Source: G963663365 sp963663365
GTDB taxonomy: Bacteria > Hinthialibacterota > Hinthialibacteria > Hinthialibacterales > G963663365
Direction of reading: 5' to 3'
NCBI GenBank assembly: GCA_963663365.2
Contig: CAXXIH010000003.1
Span: 558,001-622,000, forward strand
Length of the DNA: 64,000 bases
Shown: positions 59,396 through 64,000 of the stretch, one piece after another
How the letters are laid out: the number at the start of each line of letters is the position of its first letter
Position numbering within the stretch: the first letter of the stretch is position 1
Notes under the pieces: generated by a model
What the model saw: only the letters and a program-made list of their open reading frames with translations
Databases searched by the model: none
What the model was told of the DNA's origin: nothing
Made by a program: the position numbers and the translations under genes

Positions 59396-61792
59396 ATGAG
59401 CTGCAAATCCAAATTTCGGCTTCCTGTTGGTCTGGTTATGCCGGTGATCGCTATCCTGTTGTCCATTTCCGGACCGGGTTACAGCGCCGGAACGGACATC
59501 GAACTTGTTCGTGATGGGAAAACGCAATTTGCTGTTGTGTTACCCTCCGATCCGGAGCCGGAAGAAAACCTGGCCGCTCAGGAACTGATTGATGCAATCC
59601 GGCAAATGACCGGTGCCCGGTTGTCAATCGGCAAGTCAACAGACAATGGCTCGAAAATCTATTTGGGCAGTGTGGAGGCGTTTGTTAAATCCGGAATGCT
59701 CTCTCAAATAGTCGGTTCCATCCCTGTATTAAATCCCGAACAGTATGTGACGTTTGCCCAAGGCGGGAATTTCCTAATGTTGGGGGGGAGCCCGCAAGCC
59801 GTGCTTTGGGCGGTTTATGGATTACTTCAAGATTTTGGCTGCCGCTGGTATATGCCCGGCAAGGCCGGGGAGGTGATTCCCTCACGTAAGCATCTATCAA
59901 TAGGCAGCGATCAACGGATTATGGGCCCCGCTTTTCCCTATCGCGAGATTGCGTTTGTGTGGGGACGCTCTCCTGAAAGGCAAGAAGCGCACCGTCTCTG
60001 GAAGCAACGAAACCGTTTTGCTACGCCGCCGATAAAGATCGGACACAATTTCAAAGCAAGCCTGCCGCCGGAAGCCTCTTTTGAGAAACGCCCGGATTTA
60101 TATGCCTTGTTCGGAGGTCAGCGTGTTAAACAACAGATTTGCACTACACATCCTGATGTGATCCGTATGGTGATCCGGACAATTAACGAGTATTTTGATG
60201 AACATCCGGATGTGCTTTGTTATGCGCTCGGACCTGATGACAATGTGGATTTTTGCGAATGTGAGCGATGCCGGGCATTGGACACGGGGGAATACGATGA
60301 CGAACTTGAACGGCCTGTCGTAACAGACCGCTATATTGCTTTTGCCAACCAGGTGGCTGAAGGGATTCAAGAACGCCATCCCGGAAAGATGGTTTCGATC
60401 TTTGCATATAACAATCACATCAAACCGCCTGTTAATCATCCGGTTTTGCCACAGATTGCTGTCTTTTTTACTACAAACCGCTACTGCGCCGGACATGGAA
60501 TTGGCGATCCGGTTTGCAGTTCACGTCAGCAAATGAAAATCGACTTGGCACGTTGGGCGGAGCTTTCTACCCATGTATATATTTTCGATTACGACCCGGC
60601 GCCTTATAACTCGGAATTCCAATGGCCATTGTTTGGCGCCCGCGCCCGCGAGATGGATATTTATAAAACGCTGGGCGTTAAAGGTATATTCTCCCATTCC
60701 AGCGCTTCATGGGCCACACTCTCTCCCAACTTTTGGGTGACAGGCCAATGCCTGTGGGGAACGGATTGCACGGCTCGAGAACTTCTGCGCGATTATTGCG
60801 ATGGTTTCTTTGGCATGGATCCTCAGGGACCGTCAAGCGCCGGACTCCAAGAAATCGCGGATAACATGTTTTCGTTTTATGAAAATCTTGAAGGCTGTTT
60901 CACTGCGTATCGTCCGCAATTGAAATGGGAGTCGCAGGATTACAAAACCATCTATTCTTCTAGGTGTTTACGGGCTTGCCGCGATTATTTGAATCGAACG
61001 TTGAAAGCGGCTCAATCCGTTTCACTGCCGCAGCGTGATATTGTCATAAGTCGTGTCGAGATGGTCGATTTGGGATTTCAATACCTTGAGAATTATGTTG
61101 CATGCCAGCGGTTGCTTGAGAAAAATTCAGGTGGAGAGCAATTTGTATCTTCACTGAAAGCCTGTTTTCATGCTGTTGAGACCATGCTTGAGATGAATCC
61201 CGACTATATTGAAGGCCGTAGCGCCGTTTCTGATGTCATTCGTGGCTTAAGCGAGGGGCGTAATCTCAAGACGGATGCGCCATTTGGCTTGGTTACCAAG
61301 TGGAATGTTATCGGCCCCTTCGATAATACGGGACTATTGGGGCACAACGGTGTATTTCCGCCTGAGAAGGAAATTAATCTGGATGCGCAATATGAGGGAG
61401 CGGAAGGCCCGGTGGCCTGGCGGATCATCGATGCCTCGGAACGTTTGGGATATATTGACTTATTGCAGCACTTCAAGCGCCAGGATTGGGCCAGTATTTA
61501 TGCCCTGAATTACATTCAAGCCAGCCACGAATGCGATGTGCAGCTCCGCATGGGTAGCAATGATGGGATGAAACTCTGGATTGATGGGGAACTTCTCTTA
61601 GATACGGGCGATGGCGGGCGTCCGGCTTATTTTGATTCTGATATTATTCCGGTTCACCTCAAAGCCGGAGTGACGCCGGTTTTGCTAAAAGTCTCCCAAA
61701 TGGAAAGAAGTTGGGGATTTTATTTCCGTATTACCGATACTGATGGACGCCAATACAAAGACATTCGGCTGTCACCGGTGCCTTTTCAATAA
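59396..61792 (+). CDS. Secreted DUF4838-type protein, putative carbohydrate-active
   Basis: 798 residues from ATG 59396 (GAGGAG six bases upstream); the frame is open 47 codons earlier but without a start signal. A Sec signal peptide (VGLVMPVIAILLSISGPGYS) ends near residue 31. Next comes a domain like the N-terminal part of alpha-glucuronidases and GH20 enzymes (EENLAAQELIDAIRQMTGAR and GSPQAVLWAVYGLLQDFGCR), then the DUF4838 core with ALGPDDNVDFCECERCRAL and FDYDPAPYNSEFQWPLFG. The C-terminal 150 residues form a beta-rich PA14-like or carbohydrate-binding module (MGSNDGMKLWIDGELLLDT). Likely a secreted glycan-processing protein. Confidence 0.85.
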   Translation: MSCKSKFRLPVGLVMPVIAILLSISGPGYSAGTDIELVRDGKTQFAVVLPSDPEPEENLAAQELIDAIRQMTGARLSIGKSTDNGSKIYLGSVEAFVKSGMLSQIVGSIPVLNPEQYVTFAQGGNFLMLGGSPQAVLWAVYGLLQDFGCRWYMPGKAGEVIPSRKHLSIGSDQRIMGPAFPYREIAFVWGRSPERQEAHRLWKQRNRFATPPIKIGHNFKASLPPEASFEKRPDLYALFGGQRVKQQICTTHPDVIRMVIRTINEYFDEHPDVLCYALGPDDNVDFCECERCRALDTGEYDDELERPVVTDRYIAFANQVAEGIQERHPGKMVSIFAYNNHIKPPVNHPVLPQIAVFFTTNRYCAGHGIGDPVCSSRQQMKIDLARWAELSTHVYIFDYDPAPYNSEFQWPLFGARAREMDIYKTLGVKGIFSHSSASWATLSPNFWVTGQCLWGTDCTARELLRDYCDGFFGMDPQGPSSAGLQEIADNMFSFYENLEGCFTAYRPQLKWESQDYKTIYSSRCLRACRDYLNRTLKAAQSVSLPQRDIVISRVEMVDLGFQYLENYVACQRLLEKNSGGEQFVSSLKACFHAVETMLEMNPDYIEGRSAVSDVIRGLSEGRNLKTDAPFGLVTKWNVIGPFDNTGLLGHNGVFPPEKEINLDAQYEGAEGPVAWRIIDASERLGYIDLLQHFKRQDWASIYALNYIQASHECDVQLRMGSNDGMKLWIDGELLLDTGDGGRPAYFDSDIIPVHLKAGVTPVLLKVSQMERSWGFYFRITDTDGRQYKDIRLSPVPFQ

Positions 61793-61827
61793 TCCTGCAT
61801 CGCGAAATCTGATTGATTCATGCAGGA
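61793..61827. terminator. Possible bidirectional terminator hairpin
   Basis: TCCTGCAT (61793-61800) and ATGCAGGA (61820-61827) are exact inverted copies across a 19-base loop, between convergent genes. No T-run follows on either strand, so it is a weak call. Confidence 0.4.
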
Positions 61828-61831
61828 ATGT

Positions 61832-62953
61832 TTAGGAATTCAGATTCTTGACAGAATCACGAACAACCAATTCCACGGGGATTCGAAATTGACGTAAAGG
61901 CTGATCGGGATTCTCGATCACATCCAGAAGTGTTTTTAAGGCTTCCCGGCCTACGCCTTCAAAGTCTTGGCGCACCGTTGTAAGTGGTGGTGTGATAAAT
62001 TGGACGAAATCGAGATCGTCAAATCCGACAAGGCTGATATCATCGGGCACTCTTATTCCCTGGCTTTTCAGAATGCGTAAAATATTGCTTGCGATCCAAT
62101 CGCAAGAGGCATAAATCGCAGTCGGCCGTTGCGGGTGTGAGAGCACGTTGTCGATTTTGCCTTCCAGATCCTCTTCGGAACTCAGCTTATACACATAGGA
62201 AAAGAGCTCTGTATTGTCACTGCCAAGGCCTTCGGCCAAACCTGTAAGACGATCTTGTGTGGAGGAGTTTATGCAATCGGAAATCGCCGCAATACAGCGA
62301 TGGCCCATTTGTTTAAGATAGGAGCCCAGCAAACGTCCACCTTCCCGGTTGTCGCTGCAGACGAAATGAGATGGTTTCTTGGGTAGATACAGGTCGATCA
62401 GCACGTAGGGAATTTGCAGCTCATCAAATCGTCTGCACATTTCTAGGTTTACATTTTCTTTAGGCACCGTGGGATCTGGCATTAGCAAAACGCCCGCTGA
62501 ATTTGCCCTGCACACCCGTGCAATATAAGCATCGTCGGATTCTGTCTCACCCTTGGCGCCGAAAATCCTGGCTTCATAACCACGCTCAAATGCTAGACTT
62601 TGAACTGAACTGACAAAATAGGAAGACATAGCTTCAGCTGTATCGCAATTCAAAACAAATGAGATGGTTGAGCTGGGATCGGAAACGCCTGGGCTATGCG
62701 TGTTTCCGGGTATAGAGACAAATGTGCCTTTACCGCGTGCTCTTGATAGAAGTCCCTCATTTACCAGCTGTTGATAGGCTTGCCGTATTGGGCCTCGGCT
62801 TATTTGATAGCGTTCGACAAGCTCTTTTTCAGAAGGAACCAATTCTCCTGCTTTAAGCTCTCCCGATTCAATTTGACCTTTAATAATTTCACGAAGCTGA
62901 ACATGAAGGGGGATTCCGTAATCAGTATCCAGTTTCGTCGGTTTATACGCCAT
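61832..62953 (-). CDS. GntR-type N-terminus with LacI-like ligand domain: transcriptional regulator
   Basis: 373 residues. A winged-helix GntR DNA-binding domain (GIPLHVQLREIIKGQIESGE, then LVPSEKELVERYQISRGPIR, to about residue 75) is joined to a periplasmic-binding-protein-like sugar-sensing domain of LacI/GalR type (SDNREGGRLLGSYLKQMGHR, IYASCDWIASNILRILK, SLVGFDDLDFVQFITPPLTT). This is the AraR layout; AraR itself is a repressor released by arabinose. The ATG has GAGG seven bases upstream. It lies next to the DUF4838 gene and to a paralogue, so it may control carbohydrate uptake or breakdown. Confidence 0.9.
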   Translation of the reverse strand: MAYKPTKLDTDYGIPLHVQLREIIKGQIESGELKAGELVPSEKELVERYQISRGPIRQAYQQLVNEGLLSRARGKGTFVSIPGNTHSPGVSDPSSTISFVLNCDTAEAMSSYFVSSVQSLAFERGYEARIFGAKGETESDDAYIARVCRANSAGVLLMPDPTVPKENVNLEMCRRFDELQIPYVLIDLYLPKKPSHFVCSDNREGGRLLGSYLKQMGHRCIAAISDCINSSTQDRLTGLAEGLGSDNTELFSYVYKLSSEEDLEGKIDNVLSHPQRPTAIYASCDWIASNILRILKSQGIRVPDDISLVGFDDLDFVQFITPPLTTVRQDFEGVGREALKTLLDVIENPDQPLRQFRIPVELVVRDSVKNLNS

Positions 62954-63261
62954 TTTTTGACCTCAAAGCACACAACTCAATTATGCCTATCACCAATTAC
63001 ATTTGACACTGCTGCTGATGTTTTCGCAATAGGCATATTTGATAATGCAATTCTTACATATCTATGTCTATTTGTCTATACTTTTTTTCAACAAAGGACT
63101 TTTTTTTCTCAGCATCACAAATGATGTAAGTCCTGAAATTTCTGAGATCAATTCGATTCAATAATTGTGCAAATCCTTGTTGATGACAATTGTTAACTAA
63201 ATCCCGGTTTTTAATTGCGTATTCAAAAAATTAAAATAGTAGTACAGCCCGGTGTCTAGAG
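62954..63261. promoter_or_regulatory. Promoter region of the GntR-LacI regulator, with inverted repeat
   Basis: 308 bases, AT-rich. TATGCCTAT (62982-62990) and ATAGGCATA (63029-63037) are exact inverted copies 38 bases apart, 30 bases upstream of the regulator start at 62953. LacI-type and AraR-type regulators bind such inverted half-sites, so autoregulation is possible. No convincing promoter hexamers or terminator for the upstream regulator are seen. Confidence 0.4.
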
Positions 63262-64000
63262 TCAGGAATTTATGGAAATATTTTGAACAGACCCGCGCTC
63301 AATAAATTGAACCGGCAAACGTATTTGCTCGAATCCCTGTGTGCGTTGATTGATAACATCTGCCAGCAAACGGACTGCTTCGTGGCCAATCTTCCGAAAA
63401 TCCTGGGCAATTGTCGTGAGGGGCGGGGTGAGAAATTGAACAAATTCCAAATCGTCATAACCCAGAACACTCATCTTTTCTGGGATGGTGATCTTCCTGT
63501 TGTTAAATGAGCGTAACACGTTTACTGCAATCCAATCGCATGATGCGAAAATGGCCGTAGGTGTTGGGGAGAGTGCGAGAATATGATCCAGGGCGTTTTC
63601 AAAACTCCTTTGTGAGCCCACATCAAATAGAAATGAAGCAATCTGGGCTTCACCGGCGCTAAATGCATTCCGAAGCCCTGCGAAACGATCTCTGACCGAT
63701 GAGTTATCACAATCCGTGAGCGTCGCGATATTCGTGTGACCCATTTGACGCAAATAACGACCTGCCATTTCGCCACCGGAAAAATTATCGCTACATACCG
63801 AATAGGCGTCTCTCTCCGGGAGATATAGATCTGTGAGGACAAAGGGAATGCCTAAATTGTCAAACCGGTCACAAACGGCATGGTTACGTTCCGCCGCTGA
63901 AGATACAGGATCTAAGACCAGCACAGCTCCGGCTGTTTCCTCTGAAATAACACGCTCGTGGTACATTTCATCAGTCTCAGCAAAGCCTTGTTTTCCGTAA
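63262..64000 (-). CDS. GntR-LacI type transcriptional regulator, paralogue (5' end outside window)
   Basis: The frame stays open to the window edge, so only the C-terminal 245 codons are seen; the DNA-binding domain lies beyond. The LacI/GalR-like ligand domain matches the neighbouring regulator closely: CSDNFSGGEMAGRYLRQMGH, FASCDWIAVNVLRSFNN, SVLGYDDLEFVQFLTPPLTT and a final RLPVQFIERGSV. The ligand-facing segments differ, for instance TDCDNSSVRDRFAGLRN versus SDCINSSTQDRLTGLAE. Tandem duplication is likely. It reads in the same direction as the downstream copy. Confidence 0.9.
   Translation of the reverse strand, partial: YGKQGFAETDEMYHERVISEETAGAVLVLDPVSSAAERNHAVCDRFDNLGIPFVLTDLYLPERDAYSVCSDNFSGGEMAGRYLRQMGHTNIATLTDCDNSSVRDRFAGLRNAFSAGEAQIASFLFDVGSQRSFENALDHILALSPTPTAIFASCDWIAVNVLRSFNNRKITIPEKMSVLGYDDLEFVQFLTPPLTTIAQDFRKIGHEAVRLLADVINQRTQGFEQIRLPVQFIERGSVQNISINS

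Overview
The window is about 64 kb of bacterial chromosome of intermediate GC content by eye, with clear Shine-Dalgarno sites before most genes. RlpA with a lipobox, a FliL-like protein, Tat and Sec signal peptides and a secreted DUF4838 protein point to a diderm (Gram-negative type) organism. The accessory genes (Gfo/Idh/MocA oxidoreductases with a Tat signal, DUF4838, GntR-LacI hybrid regulators, glucuronokinase-like GHMP kinase) are of a kind often met in PVC-group, Hydrogenedentota, Sumerlaeota or Lentisphaerota genomes. That placement is an inference; no rRNA or other phylogenetic anchor is present. I found no tRNA, rRNA or CRISPR array.

Layout. 1-3.6 kb: xseA (3' end), xseB, ispA, dxs, a conserved isoprenoid/DNA repair cluster. 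3.7-4.1 kb: a RelB-type antitoxin with a good promoter and palindrome but only a stump of a toxin. 4.2-5.9 kb: a small unknown gene and an MFS transporter. 5.9-17.9 kb (minus strand): an apparent five-gene operon that starts with a 2631-residue protein ending in an ATP-grasp-like domain, then a second ATP-grasp protein, a glucuronokinase-like GHMP kinase, and a FetA/FetB-type ABC pair. This is the best candidate for an undescribed system. A 492-residue coiled-coil protein lies just upstream. 20.0-26.4 kb: gcvH, gcvT, a methyltransferase, a membrane protein with a C-terminal NBR1-like domain, and a double metallo-beta-lactamase-fold protein. 26.7-32.1 kb: rlpA, two tandem signal peptidases I, hemW, a small ORF, and a UgpC/MsmK-type ABC ATPase.

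32.4-37.4 kb: four related minus-strand genes in the order A-B-B'-A' (secretin-N-like membrane proteins A, secreted proteins B). The A' copy is split by a complete IS256-family element with a 9-bp target duplication; removing the element restores the frame. 37.5-40.6 kb: trpB-trpA-accD. 40.8-47.6 kb: a methyltransferase coupled to a TIM-barrel-like protein, then an acetate-kinase-family protein with altered active-site residues, prs, a GalU-like nucleotidyltransferase and a DapA-family aldolase. 47.7-50.6 kb: a Fic protein with upstream 30-bp-spaced repeats, a non-coding region with a long inverted repeat, and a secreted WD40-like protein.

50.8-54.9 kb: two Gfo/Idh oxidoreductases around lipA, and an orphan FliL-like gene. 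55-56 kb: two cold-shock protein genes with duplicated promoters and near-identical structured leaders. 56-59 kb: a small secreted protein, a GNAT acetyltransferase and three tandem Hsp20 genes. 59.4-64 kb: a secreted DUF4838 protein and two paralogous GntR-LacI type regulators, the second cut by the window edge. Functional links: gcvH/gcvT need lipoate from lipA; ispA and dxs act in one isoprenoid pathway; the GHMP kinase and GalU-like enzyme could both act on sugar-1-phosphates, but nothing in the sequence ties them together directly.
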